A stretch of DNA of 64,000 bases from Cylindrospermum stagnale PCC 7417 (GTDB lineage: Bacteria; Cyanobacteriota; Cyanobacteriia; Cyanobacteriales; Nostocaceae), in NCBI RefSeq assembly GCF_000317535.1, contig NC_019757.1:2992501-3056500 (forward strand), given 5' to 3'. Both the position numbers and the translations under genes were made by a program. This document shows, in pieces, positions 52,092 through 61,970 of this stretch; position 1 is the first letter of the stretch; the number at the start of each line of letters is the position of its first letter. Under the pieces are notes generated by a model that had not been told where the DNA came from, searched no databases, and saw only the letters and a program-made list of their open reading frames with translations.

Positions 52092-52565
52092 TTGGATACC
52101 AAAGAAAAATTTTTAAGCTTTAATTTAGGAGTCAGAGACACAGCGGTAATCTCGCTACAGCACATCACAGAAATTTTACAAGTATCATTGACAGAAATTT
52201 GTGGCGTTCCTCAAATGCCTAATTGTGTATTAGGTATCTATGGCTGGCGGGGTGAAATGCTTTGGTTGGTTGATTTAGAGGAGATGCTAGGTTATCCACC
52301 ACTTTTACAAGGTTCAAATTTCCTCTCAAGAATGATGGCAATTGTGCTAGAAAGTGAGGGTAAATATTTAGGTCTTTTGGTACGGCAGTTGATGGATATT
52401 GAGTGGCTGGATACCCAACAGATGAAACTACCATCTACGGAATTATTTTACCCAGCAATGACACCTTTTTTGCAAGGGTATTTTATTAATATTTCTGAGG
52501 AGATGATTTTTAGTTTGGATGCCTTAGCAATTATCCAATCACCCCTCTGGGTAACTCATAGTTGA
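52092..52565 (+). CDS. CheW-like adaptor (PixI-like)
   Basis: 157 residues, single CheW domain: KFLSFNLGVRDTAVISLQHITEIL, PNCVLGIYGWRGEMLWLVDL, YLGLLVRQLMDIEW. It links the receptor to CheA. The start used is TTG 52092; no ATG gives a full N terminus, so a non-ATG start is likely. Part of the phototaxis operon. Confidence 0.88.
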   Translation: MDTKEKFLSFNLGVRDTAVISLQHITEILQVSLTEICGVPQMPNCVLGIYGWRGEMLWLVDLEEMLGYPPLLQGSNFLSRMMAIVLESEGKYLGLLVRQLMDIEWLDTQQMKLPSTELFYPAMTPFLQGYFINISEEMIFSLDALAIIQSPLWVTHS

Positions 52566-52666
52566 GCATTTGCTGAATGATTAATCGAGCATGGGTAAAA
52601 AAACCATGCACTTTTTAGCCTGAAAGTATCAAATTATTACTATTAACAATTTCTGAGGTTTAGAAA

Positions 52667-55600
52667 ATGACGATTTTATATAGCAACAGCGCAGAAGGTG
52701 AAAATCTGGTTGCTGAAACAGAAAACTTAGAACGTCAAAATGGCGGCACTAACACAGCAAAAACTGCTAGCGATGAATTATCTACATTAAATGCAATTGC
52801 TCAGAAAATTAAAATATTGCGGCAACAGTCACAAGCCATCGCCACTCAGATGCGCCAAGCTTTGGACAAAGATACATTACTTAAAGTTACTGTAGCACAA
52901 GTTAGGGAGAAAATTTCTGGTGATCGCGCATTGATCTATCACTTCACTTCCTCTGAATCTGGTACTGTGTTAGCAGAATCCAGAACCCTAGGTTGGACAC
53001 CGGCTCTAGGTGAAAGTCTTCCAGGCATTATTTTTGGTTTATATACTAGTCAAGACTATGTAGAACCTGTAGCAATTGACGATATCAATCAGATACAACT
53101 TACCCCCTATCAAAGGCAACTGCTGGAGAAATTTCAAGTCAAATCTAGCTTGAGTTTACCAATTGTGATAGAGGGGAAAGTTTGGGGTTTATTGGTAGTA
53201 AATAACTGTGCCTCAGCCCGGCGGTGGCAAGAGATAGAAATCACCCTATTATCTCAAATTGCGACTGAACTCATCTATAGATTACAGAGCTTTGAATTTA
53301 CCAAAGAACTGGAACAGCGAACGCTGGCGAGAAAATCAGTAGGGAAAGTTATCAGTAAGATTTTACGGCTACCAGACGTCGATAAGATCTTTCAAACAAC
53401 TACCCAAGAAGTGCGGCAATTATTGCGATGCGATCGCGTCGGTGTCTATCGCTTCAAACCTGACTGGAGTGGCGGATTTGTCGCCGAGTCAGTGGGTAAT
53501 GGTTGGGTAAAAATGGTAACTCCAGACTTTAAGATGGTCTGGGAGGATTCTCACTTGCAAGAAACTCAGGGAGGACGTTATGCCAAGGGTGAAAGCTTTA
53601 TCGTCAATGACATCTATCAAGCAGGTCATGCTCAATGTCACATTGATATTTTAGAGCAGTTTGAAATGAAAGCTTATATAATTGTGCCCATATTCTCTGG
53701 GGAACAATTATGGGGCTTGCTGGCAGCTTACCAAAATTCTGGTCCTCGTGACTGGCAATCTTGGGAAGAAAGCTTTTTGGCGCAAATCGGCTTGCAATTT
53801 GGTGTAGCGATTTCACAGGGAGAATATCTGGAACAAGTGCGATCGCAATCTGAGCAACTAACTCAGATCGTCGAACAAGAGAAAGCTGTTACCAAGATAG
53901 TCAATCGCATCCGTCAAGCCGCAGATATGGAAAGCGTCTTCAAAACAACCACTCAAGACGTACGCCAATCTCTAAAATGCGATCGCGTCGCCGTCTATTG
54001 CTTCAATCCTGATTGGGGTGGCGAATTTGTCGCTGAGTCAGTGGGTAATAATTGGACAAAACTAGTAGGCCCCGGCATCAAAACTGTTTTGGATGATACC
54101 CACTTACAAGATACCCAAGGCGGTCGCTATGCCAAAGGCGAAACCTTTGCTGTAAATGATATCTATAAAATAGGCCATGCTCCCTGCCACATTGAAATTT
54201 TAGAGCAGTTCGACGCGAAAGCTTACGTGATTGTCCCCATATTCCTGGGGGATAAATTGTGGGGGTTACTGGCAGCTTATCAAAATTCCGGGCCTCGCGA
54301 ATGGCTTCCTTGGGAAGTCAACTTTTTAGCTCAGATTGGCTTGCAATTTAGCCTAGCTAAGTCACAAGTCGATTATCTAGAACAAGTGCGGTTAAAAACC
54401 GAGAAACTGACTCAGATAGCTGAACAAGAAAAAGCTGTCACCAAAATAGTCAACCGCATCCGTCAAGCTTTAGATGTCGAAGAAATCTTCAAAACAGCCA
54501 CCCAAGAGGTACGCCAGTTACTGCGATGCGATCGCGTCGGTGTCTTTCGCTTCAACCCAGACTGGAGTGGCGAATTTGTCGCCGAATCAGTCTCTCAAGG
54601 TTGGGTAAAACTAGTAGGCCCGGATATCAAAACCGTCTGGGAAGATATCCACTTGCAAGAAACCCAAGGAGGTCGATATGCCAAAGGCGAAACCTTTGCA
54701 GTTAATGACATCTACCAAGCTGGCCATGCTTCTTGCCACCTTGAGATTTTAGAGCAATTTGAAATCAAAGCTTATGTGATAGTTCCCGTATTCTCTGGGG
54801 ATAAATTGTGGGGATTGCTGGCAGCTTATCAAAATTCCGGCACTCGTAATTGGCAAGAAAACCAAGTCACCTTGCTAGCACGCATTGGCGACCAGTTGGG
54901 ACTGGGATTACAACAGACCGAATATTTGCTACAACTACAAGCACAATCAGCCAAACTAGCAGAAGCAGCAGCCAGGGAAAAGGCAGCCAAGGAATTACTC
55001 CAACAACGATCTATTCAACTCCTAACAGCCCTCAGACCTGCCCTCAAAGGTGACTTAACAGTCCGGGCGCCAATAACAGAAGACGAGCTAGGCACGATCG
55101 CCGACGCTTACAATAGTACCGTCCAAGCAATGCGGCAAATTGTACTTCAGGTACAGGGAGCCGCCCAACAAGTTGCCCAAACCTCCAGCACCAGTAATAC
55201 TTCACTGGCAGGACTAACTAATTTGGCAGAACAACAGTCCGCAGAAATTACTACAGCCTTAGGTGATATTCAACAAATGCTAGACTCTACCCAAGCTGTG
55301 GTAGCTAACGCCCAATTAGTGCAAATAGCGGTGCAACAAGCCAATAAAACTGTAGATTCTGGCGACACCGCCATGAACCTGACAGTCAAGGCCATCCAAG
55401 CGATTCGTGAAACCGTCGCCCAAACCAGTAAAAAGATTAAACGCCTCAGTGAATCCTCACAAAAAATCTCCAAAGTGGTAAATTTGATCAGCAATTTTGC
55501 CACACAGACAAACGTCCTAGCTTTAAATGCAGCCATTGAAGCCACCCGTGCCGGTGAATATGGTAAAGGCTTTGCCGTCGTCGCTGACGAAGTTCGTTCT

Positions 55601-55984
55601 TTGTCACGTCAGTCAGCAGCAGCAACCATCGAAATAGAAAAATTAGTCCAAGAAATTCAAGCAGAAACCGGGGAAGTTGCAGTGGCAATGGAAATAGGCA
55701 TTCAGCAGGTGGTAGAAGGTACTAATCTTGTCAGTGAAACCCGTCAAAACTTAAACGCTATTGTTTCTGCAACTGCCGAAATTAGTCAGCTGATCGAGCG
55801 AATTACTGAAGCAACCCAAAATCAAATGGTGCAATCTGTTACAGTCACTACCTCAATGAAAGATGTAGCGGAAATTGCTAACAAAACATTTGCCGAATCT
55901 CACGAAATTTCTGTTGTCTTCCAAGATTTATCAGGGATGGCACAAGACCTATTAGCCACAGCCAGCAAATTCAAAGTCAACTAA
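52667..55984 (+). CDS. Phototaxis receptor: GAF plus three bilin-type GAF domains and MCP signalling domain
   Basis: 1105 residues, soluble. Domains: GAF1 about 55-215 without a bilin Cys; three cyanobacteriochrome-type GAFs about 235-755, each with a Cys-His bilin motif (C324-H325, C507, C690; GHxxCHxEIL or similar); a HAMP-like linker about 800-840; and the MCP hairpin about 840-1105 with the conserved tip NVLALNAAIEATRAGEYGKGF. PixJ/PtxD-type receptors sense light colour and direct type IV pilus movement. The three CBCR units repeat every 183 codons. The canonical DXCF second cysteine is not evident. Confidence 0.9.
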   Translation: MTILYSNSAEGENLVAETENLERQNGGTNTAKTASDELSTLNAIAQKIKILRQQSQAIATQMRQALDKDTLLKVTVAQVREKISGDRALIYHFTSSESGTVLAESRTLGWTPALGESLPGIIFGLYTSQDYVEPVAIDDINQIQLTPYQRQLLEKFQVKSSLSLPIVIEGKVWGLLVVNNCASARRWQEIEITLLSQIATELIYRLQSFEFTKELEQRTLARKSVGKVISKILRLPDVDKIFQTTTQEVRQLLRCDRVGVYRFKPDWSGGFVAESVGNGWVKMVTPDFKMVWEDSHLQETQGGRYAKGESFIVNDIYQAGHAQCHIDILEQFEMKAYIIVPIFSGEQLWGLLAAYQNSGPRDWQSWEESFLAQIGLQFGVAISQGEYLEQVRSQSEQLTQIVEQEKAVTKIVNRIRQAADMESVFKTTTQDVRQSLKCDRVAVYCFNPDWGGEFVAESVGNNWTKLVGPGIKTVLDDTHLQDTQGGRYAKGETFAVNDIYKIGHAPCHIEILEQFDAKAYVIVPIFLGDKLWGLLAAYQNSGPREWLPWEVNFLAQIGLQFSLAKSQVDYLEQVRLKTEKLTQIAEQEKAVTKIVNRIRQALDVEEIFKTATQEVRQLLRCDRVGVFRFNPDWSGEFVAESVSQGWVKLVGPDIKTVWEDIHLQETQGGRYAKGETFAVNDIYQAGHASCHLEILEQFEIKAYVIVPVFSGDKLWGLLAAYQNSGTRNWQENQVTLLARIGDQLGLGLQQTEYLLQLQAQSAKLAEAAAREKAAKELLQQRSIQLLTALRPALKGDLTVRAPITEDELGTIADAYNSTVQAMRQIVLQVQGAAQQVAQTSSTSNTSLAGLTNLAEQQSAEITTALGDIQQMLDSTQAVVANAQLVQIAVQQANKTVDSGDTAMNLTVKAIQAIRETVAQTSKKIKRLSESSQKISKVVNLISNFATQTNVLALNAAIEATRAGEYGKGFAVVADEVRSLSRQSAAATIEIEKLVQEIQAETGEVAVAMEIGIQQVVEGTNLVSETRQNLNAIVSATAEISQLIERITEATQNQMVQSVTVTTSMKDVAEIANKTFAESHEISVVFQDLSGMAQDLLATASKFKVN

Positions 55985-56184
55985 ATTATCAAATTTTGGA
56001 TTAAACTTCAATAATTTGGAACTTTTGTAGGGTGCGTTACGCTCTCACTAAGACACCCTACAAAACTCCTCCTCTTAAACTTACTCTGCGTCTGGAGCGT
56101 GTCTGCGTGAACTAAATAAAAATATTTTTGTCAAAAAAAATCTAAATTTCTAATTTTAAAATCACCTAATCCAAAATCAAAAAT

Positions 56185-59100
56185 ATGATTACAGATATTT
56201 CAATTCGCGAGCAAGGCTACAGCTATTTCTTAGCTGAAGCACCAGAATTATTACAAATAATTGAACAAGAACTGTTTGGATTATCAGAAGGTTATAGCAC
56301 CGCCAAAGTGCATAACCTCATGCGGGCAACTCATACAATTAAAGGTGGAGCCGCTAATGTTGGGCTAGATATCATCAAAATGATCTCCCATTCTCTAGAA
56401 GATGTGTTTAAGGCTCTATATAGCCCAGATGTGGTAATAGATGCCGAATTGCAAACACTCCTACTGCAAGCTTATGAGTGTCTTAGCCTGGCACTAACCG
56501 CAGAACTAACAGCAAATACTATTAATAGTGAAGAACTACTTCAGAGATCAACAACAGTATTTGCACAGTTGCAAGAAAAATTAGGTGATGCTTTTGGTGC
56601 AGATGCACATATTCCCACATCCGAAGAATTGGGGTTTGATATTGTCCAGTCTATCTTTGAAGTCGGAGTACAGCAACGCCTAGAAACTATCGCTGAGACT
56701 CTTAAAAATCCACCAGATAACGCCGAGTTCGTTAATTTTTTACGTTCTCAGGCTGAAGTGTTTCTCGGCTTGGCACAATCTTTAAATCTACCTGGATTGG
56801 GTGAAATTTCCCAAACCGTTATGGCAGCATTGGCAGCAAATCCCAGCCAGGTATTACAGATTGCAGAAATCACCCTTGCTGATTTACAACAGGCACACAA
56901 AGCAGTGCTGGCAGGCGATCGCACGAGTGGAGGCGCACCTTCTCCAAGTTGGCAAAAACTGACAACAGTGGTAACAGATGAGTTATCTATTACACCTACC
57001 ACAAAATCTTTTGCTAACATCTTTCTGAATAACACAGTAGATTTTTACAGATTTTTAACTCAACCTGGAACTCTGAAAAATGAGCCGATAAAACCAGCAA
57101 ATGCCAAGTTTTATTTAAAAGTTATTCGCTACATTTTTGGCTGGTTTAATCACTATATGGAAATACCAGAGTCAGAATTGCGTTTAACTTTATTGATTCC
57201 TCGGACAGAGCGAGAAGAGCCGGTAATTTATGTGGAAAATTGGCTAAACCAATTTTTGACTTTTGTCCAAGATGAAGAGGATAGCCAGAGCCTTTGTATT
57301 TATCGCCAAGGTGTGGTTTTAATCATCCTCCTTGCCGTTGCTAAATTTCAGTATTCGGTTGAGAAAACTCACGGCGCTATCCCAGTAATCAAAACACTAC
57401 GAAAGCACATTCGTCAATCGGCAAAAGAATATAAAAATTCTCCTCCTGTTACTGCTCAAGAAAAAAATTGGCTGAACAGTCCCAAGTTACAAAAATTATT
57501 AGTTATCAAAGAAATATCTACCTCTACCTATGCAGCAAGTACCGATAGTTTGGTAGAAGCAATATGGGGAGATGAATCTGGTCTAAATTTGACTGATGAA
57601 GTCACTGTAAATCACACTGTAGAAGATGTGAGAAATGATGAGTATTTAGAAAGTGTTACATCATCAGCTATCAGTGAGCAGATAGTTACAACTATTCCCG
57701 AAACAGGGATTGAACTTATTCCTGATAATGCGACAGAAATCAACCAGCAAATAGAAGAGAAATCTTTAGCTACTCCAAATAAGAATTCTCGGCAACCTTC
57801 ATTTGTACGAGTCGATGTAGAGGGACTACAACGCCTCAACTACTTGACAGGAGAATTGCTGATTTATCAAAAACGACGGTCTTTACAGAATGAACAGATC
57901 CAAGAATTAATTGAGCGCTTAAGTCAGCAACTTACCCGACATCAAACAATTTTAAATCAATTGCGGGATTTGCCATTACAGATGCAAAATGTGGCAGTGC
58001 AAAATAGCCAAAATGTTGCTGCTGTCAACTTTGACTCGCTGGAAATGGATGCATATACAGAATTTCAACTAACATTGCATGAAGCAATTGAGGAGACGCT
58101 ACAACTACAAGAGACTACAGAGTCTCTGGACTTACTCGTAACACAAGCTTCTCAAATTAGTGACAAAACACATAGTTTAACTCTTGGTATTATAGATAAT
58201 TTAGTAGAGGCGCGGATGTTGCCTTTGGGAAATATCCTTAATCGCTTCTCTCAGATGGTAACTAAGCTGGGAAACGTTTATGGGAAACTTGTAGAGTTGA
58301 AGCTGACTGGTACACAAGTACTTGTGGATAAAGCGATCGCCGAAAAGCTCTATGATCCCTTATTACACTTGGTGCGGAATGCTTTTGATCACGGTATTGA
58401 ACCGCTACAAATTCGCCGTGAGCTTGGCAAACCAGAACAAGGGTTAATTCAAATCTCTGCCTATAATCAGGGGAGTCAAACGGTTATCGAAGTCCGGGAT
58501 GATGGACAGGGGTTGAATTTAGAGACTGTTCGCAAGAGAGCTATTGAACTTCGTCTCATACCATCTGATGATGAAGCTGGAGGCTATGTTCATCACCCGA
58601 CTGAAGCTGAACTTTTAGAACTGATGTTTTCACCGGGGTTTTCCACTGCTGGGAAGGTCAGTGAAATTTCTGGACGCGGTATGGGGTTAGATATTGTGCG
58701 TACTCAGTTGCAAGCACTTAACGGCTCGATCTCAGTTCAATCATTACCTAACCAAGGAACAACATTTTTACTCAAAATTCCTTTTTCTATGACCACAGAT
58801 AAATTAATGCTAGTCCAAGCTGGGGGTGTTGTTTATGCTTTGCTGTTAGACAGCATCGAAAAAATCTTGATTCCCTCTGCTCAACAAATCAGGGAATTTG
58901 AAGGCAAAAGAGTTTTGCATTGGAATACAGACCAAGATGAACAGATGGTCAGCATCCGGAAGTTTTCGGATTTAATATATTACAATGGCTCAATTGTCAA
59001 CAGTACTACCCTAGATACTCTATCAAGTACTGTTGAAGCCGGAATCATGAAAAATCCCGTGCTTTTACTGCGGCGAAATCAAGGCATCATGGGTTTAGAA

Positions 59101-59808
59101 GTTGACCAAATCATCGGTGAACAAGAATTGGTAATCAGACCTTTAGGAAATGCGATCGCACCGCCAAAATATATTTATGGTTGTAGTAGCTTGGCCAATG
59201 GCAACCTGATCTTAATCATTGATGGCACTTTACTTGTAGAGTCTAAGGAGATGCAAGCAACCCTTGAGCCTCATTCATCAAAGAAACAAGCCTTACCAAT
59301 ATCGGGTTATCCCACTTCATCCACACCCTTACTTGCTGCATCTACTGCCACAGAGACTAGAGAACCCCAGCTAAGTCATGATGTAGAAGCAATCAACAAA
59401 TCACCAAAAGTGGTTTTGGTGGTAGATGATGCCATTAGTCTGCGGCAAACCCTGTCTCTCACTTTACAAAAATCTGGCTATCAAGTAATACAAGCACAAA
59501 ATGGTGTGGAAGCTTTAGAACAGTTGCAGTTGCATCCTGAGATTGAAGTTGTTGTCTCAGATTTGGAAATGCCGCGCATGAATGGTTTTGAGTTATTAAG
59601 CCATATCCGCCAAAGCCAAAATTTAGCCAATATGCCTGTAATAATTCTCACTTCTCGCAGTGCTGAAAAACATCGTCAATTGGCGCAAGAATTGGGTGCA
59701 ACCGCTTACCTAACCAAACCTTATTTAGAGCATGAATTTATCTCTATGGTCAATGCTTTAAGTAACAGATATATAGATCAATTAAATAGTACAATTATTA
59801 ATGCTTAA
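56185..59808 (+). CDS. CheA-type hybrid histidine kinase with receiver (PixL-like)
   Basis: 1207 residues. Hpt with phospho-acceptor His50 (MRATHTIKGGAANVG), a long linker, dimerisation coiled coil near 550-640, ATPase (LVRNAFDHGIEPLQIRR N-box; RDDGQGLN; FSTAGKVSEISGRGMGLDIV), a CheW-like regulatory domain (about 870-1010), and a C-terminal receiver with Asp near 1125 (VVVSDLEMPRMNG) and Lys in YLTKPY. It phosphorylates the CheY- and PatA-like proteins of the operon. Order and domains match pixL/ptxE. It converges with potB. Confidence 0.93.
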   Translation: MITDISIREQGYSYFLAEAPELLQIIEQELFGLSEGYSTAKVHNLMRATHTIKGGAANVGLDIIKMISHSLEDVFKALYSPDVVIDAELQTLLLQAYECLSLALTAELTANTINSEELLQRSTTVFAQLQEKLGDAFGADAHIPTSEELGFDIVQSIFEVGVQQRLETIAETLKNPPDNAEFVNFLRSQAEVFLGLAQSLNLPGLGEISQTVMAALAANPSQVLQIAEITLADLQQAHKAVLAGDRTSGGAPSPSWQKLTTVVTDELSITPTTKSFANIFLNNTVDFYRFLTQPGTLKNEPIKPANAKFYLKVIRYIFGWFNHYMEIPESELRLTLLIPRTEREEPVIYVENWLNQFLTFVQDEEDSQSLCIYRQGVVLIILLAVAKFQYSVEKTHGAIPVIKTLRKHIRQSAKEYKNSPPVTAQEKNWLNSPKLQKLLVIKEISTSTYAASTDSLVEAIWGDESGLNLTDEVTVNHTVEDVRNDEYLESVTSSAISEQIVTTIPETGIELIPDNATEINQQIEEKSLATPNKNSRQPSFVRVDVEGLQRLNYLTGELLIYQKRRSLQNEQIQELIERLSQQLTRHQTILNQLRDLPLQMQNVAVQNSQNVAAVNFDSLEMDAYTEFQLTLHEAIEETLQLQETTESLDLLVTQASQISDKTHSLTLGIIDNLVEARMLPLGNILNRFSQMVTKLGNVYGKLVELKLTGTQVLVDKAIAEKLYDPLLHLVRNAFDHGIEPLQIRRELGKPEQGLIQISAYNQGSQTVIEVRDDGQGLNLETVRKRAIELRLIPSDDEAGGYVHHPTEAELLELMFSPGFSTAGKVSEISGRGMGLDIVRTQLQALNGSISVQSLPNQGTTFLLKIPFSMTTDKLMLVQAGGVVYALLLDSIEKILIPSAQQIREFEGKRVLHWNTDQDEQMVSIRKFSDLIYYNGSIVNSTTLDTLSSTVEAGIMKNPVLLLRRNQGIMGLEVDQIIGEQELVIRPLGNAIAPPKYIYGCSSLANGNLILIIDGTLLVESKEMQATLEPHSSKKQALPISGYPTSSTPLLAASTATETREPQLSHDVEAINKSPKVVLVVDDAISLRQTLSLTLQKSGYQVIQAQNGVEALEQLQLHPEIEVVVSDLEMPRMNGFELLSHIRQSQNLANMPVIILTSRSAEKHRQLAQELGATAYLTKPYLEHEFISMVNALSNRYIDQLNSTIINA

Positions 59809-59863
59809 TTGTTATAAAAGCGAAATAAGCAGGAAAATTAAATTAAAATAAATTTCGTAGTCA

Positions 59864-59877
59864 GGACTTCAGTCCTT
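59864..59877. terminator. Short inverted repeat between convergent genes
   Basis: AGGACT-TC-AGTCCT in the 80-bp gap, followed by TTAAAAT; may act as a weak bidirectional terminator, though the loop is very short. Confidence 0.3.
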
Positions 59878-59888
59878 AAAATGCTTTG

Positions 59889-60803
59889 CTATCGCTTCGG
59901 TAGTTCTTCGCCAAACTTAATTAAAAGTGCGATCGCCATACTTACAAGCATAATTAATGTCATACTCAAAGCTGAACCAAATCCCCAGTTTTGAGTAGCT
60001 CCGAGAAACTGGTTATAAACTAACCGCGCTGCTGTCATACTCGAAGCACCACCAAGTAATTCGGGGTCAACAAAATCCCCTAAACCGGTGATGAATACAA
60101 GCATAGAACCAGCAGTAATTCCTGGTAAAATTTGGGGTACGGTCACTTGCCAAAAAGTTTCCACTGGATTTGCACCTAAATCAGCGGCTGCTTCTAGCAA
60201 TTGCTTATCTAGCTTTTCTAAAGAGGCATATAAAACTAATACCATGTAGGGCAATAAGCTGTAACTCATACCAATTAATACAGCTGAATTTCGGTTAAGT
60301 AATTCTAAAGCAGGTAAGCCTAAATTAGTTAATATACTGTTCAATAAGCCAGTCGGACGCAAAATTGTAATCCAAGCATAGGAGCGCAATAAAGAAGAAG
60401 TCCATAAAGGCAAGACAAAGCCTAATAGGAGCAAATTTCGCCAGCGTCTTGGTGCCATTTGAGCAATCCAATAAGCCACAGGCAGACCCAATATTAAACA
60501 AATTATTGTAGTACTGACTGCTAAAAAAAGTGATTGTATTATTACTTGTAAATAAAGGGGGTCAAGTATCCGAATGTAGTTACCTAATCCACTGGGATTG
60601 ACTAGATCTCCTGGACGAATGTCTGGTACTAAACTCAACTGAAAAATAATCAATGTTGGCAGCACTAGCAAAAGTAATAACCAAATGCCGGATGGTGCAA
60701 GTAACGTCAAGGGTGAGAGCCAGTCTAGTTTTGGGCGGATTTTTTGGAGTTTGGCAATTTTGCCAGGAGAATCTAGGGGAGAGTTATTAATTTGTGTAGA
60801 CAC
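59889..60803 (-). CDS. potB: Spermidine/putrescine ABC permease PotB
   Basis: 304 residues, six membrane helices; family EAA loop LEAAADLGANPVETFWQVTVPQ (about 205-226, read as LEAAADLGANPVETF). A permease half of the polyamine importer. A 29-nt gap separates it from potD. The usual partner potC is not next to it: the cheA gene follows instead. Confidence 0.9.
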   Translation of the reverse strand: MSTQINNSPLDSPGKIAKLQKIRPKLDWLSPLTLLAPSGIWLLLLLVLPTLIIFQLSLVPDIRPGDLVNPSGLGNYIRILDPLYLQVIIQSLFLAVSTTIICLILGLPVAYWIAQMAPRRWRNLLLLGFVLPLWTSSLLRSYAWITILRPTGLLNSILTNLGLPALELLNRNSAVLIGMSYSLLPYMVLVLYASLEKLDKQLLEAAADLGANPVETFWQVTVPQILPGITAGSMLVFITGLGDFVDPELLGGASSMTAARLVYNQFLGATQNWGFGSALSMTLIMLVSMAIALLIKFGEELPKR

Positions 60804-60832
60804 GAGCCTGATTAATAGATTTGTAATTTAAG

Positions 60833-61918
60833 TTAGCTGCTGGTTAATTGAGTCCAATAACGCTGGTAAAGTTCTTCATATTTTCCTAAAGGAGTCACGC
60901 GTTCGCATTTTTCTAAACTTGACTCTGGAGGGAATAAATTTTCATCTTCTTGGAGTCTTTTTGGTAATAAATCAAATGCGGCGCTATTCGGTGTAGCAAT
61001 GTTCAAACGTTCAGTGAACTGGGCTGATACTTCTGGTTGTAAAATCCAGTTAATCCAAGCATAAGCACCAGCCAAATTAGGCGCATCTTTGGGAATTACC
61101 AGATTATCAGTCCATAATGTTGAACCACTGCGAGGAATCACAAATTTTAGTTTGGGGTTTTCTCTGGACATTTTCACCGCATCTCCTGAGTAACACATTG
61201 CCAGTAGTAAATCTCCTGCCAAAAGTTGGTTTTGCCAAGCATCGGTGTCGAAGGCAGAAACTGCTGGTTTCAGGACTTTCAACTTTTCATAAGCTTGTTT
61301 TATTTCTGTTTCATTTTGCGAATTATAAGAGTAACCCAGCATCCGCAATGTTGCGCCTATTACCTCCCGGACATCATTGAGCAAAGTCATCCGCTTATTC
61401 AGTTTTTCTTTGTTTTGCCAAAGATAATCCCAGTCTTCTGGTGCGGTTTCGAGTTTTTCAGAATTATAAATTAACCCTGTTGTCCCCCAATTAAAGGGAA
61501 TGCAGTATTTGTTGTTAGGGTCATAACTAGGATTTTGAAATCGGGAGTATAAATTATCTATACCGACTAAGCGATCGCGATTTATTTCTGTTAATAAATC
61601 TTGATCCAACATCTTCTGCACTGCACTATCAGATGGATAGATGATGCTGTAAGTACCACCTCCCCCGACTTGCAGCTTCGCCAGCATGACATCGTTGGAA
61701 TCATACACATCTGCCAAAACTTTCATGCCAGTTTGGGCGCTAAATGCTGCGAGTAATTCTTGATCAGTATATTGCGACCAGGTAAAGATATACAGTTGGT
61801 CACGTTGACCAGCACTAGGAGAATTAGCTCGGATATTAGCAAGCCTCCAGCCACAACCAGCTAGCGACAAGCTCCCAAGTGCTGTTATCCCTTGTAAAAA
61901 TTGCCGTCTGTTAGTCAT
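60833..61918 (-). CDS. potD: Polyamine-binding protein PotD
   Basis: 361 residues. N terminus TNRRQFLQGITALGSLSLAGC combines a twin-arginine-like motif (NRRQFLQ) with a lipobox (LAGC, Cys about 22), so it is an exported lipoprotein. Core motifs YIFTWSQYTDQELLAAF, PFNWGTTGLIYN and DNLVIPKDAPN are typical of spermidine/putrescine-binding proteins. It delivers polyamine to PotB and an unlinked PotC. Confidence 0.9.
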   Translation of the reverse strand: MTNRRQFLQGITALGSLSLAGCGWRLANIRANSPSAGQRDQLYIFTWSQYTDQELLAAFSAQTGMKVLADVYDSNDVMLAKLQVGGGGTYSIIYPSDSAVQKMLDQDLLTEINRDRLVGIDNLYSRFQNPSYDPNNKYCIPFNWGTTGLIYNSEKLETAPEDWDYLWQNKEKLNKRMTLLNDVREVIGATLRMLGYSYNSQNETEIKQAYEKLKVLKPAVSAFDTDAWQNQLLAGDLLLAMCYSGDAVKMSRENPKLKFVIPRSGSTLWTDNLVIPKDAPNLAGAYAWINWILQPEVSAQFTERLNIATPNSAAFDLLPKRLQEDENLFPPESSLEKCERVTPLGKYEELYQRYWTQLTSS

Positions 61919-61970
61919 TAGTCATTGGTCATGAGTTTTTTAGTAATTCTGGAAAATATTGACTAAACAT

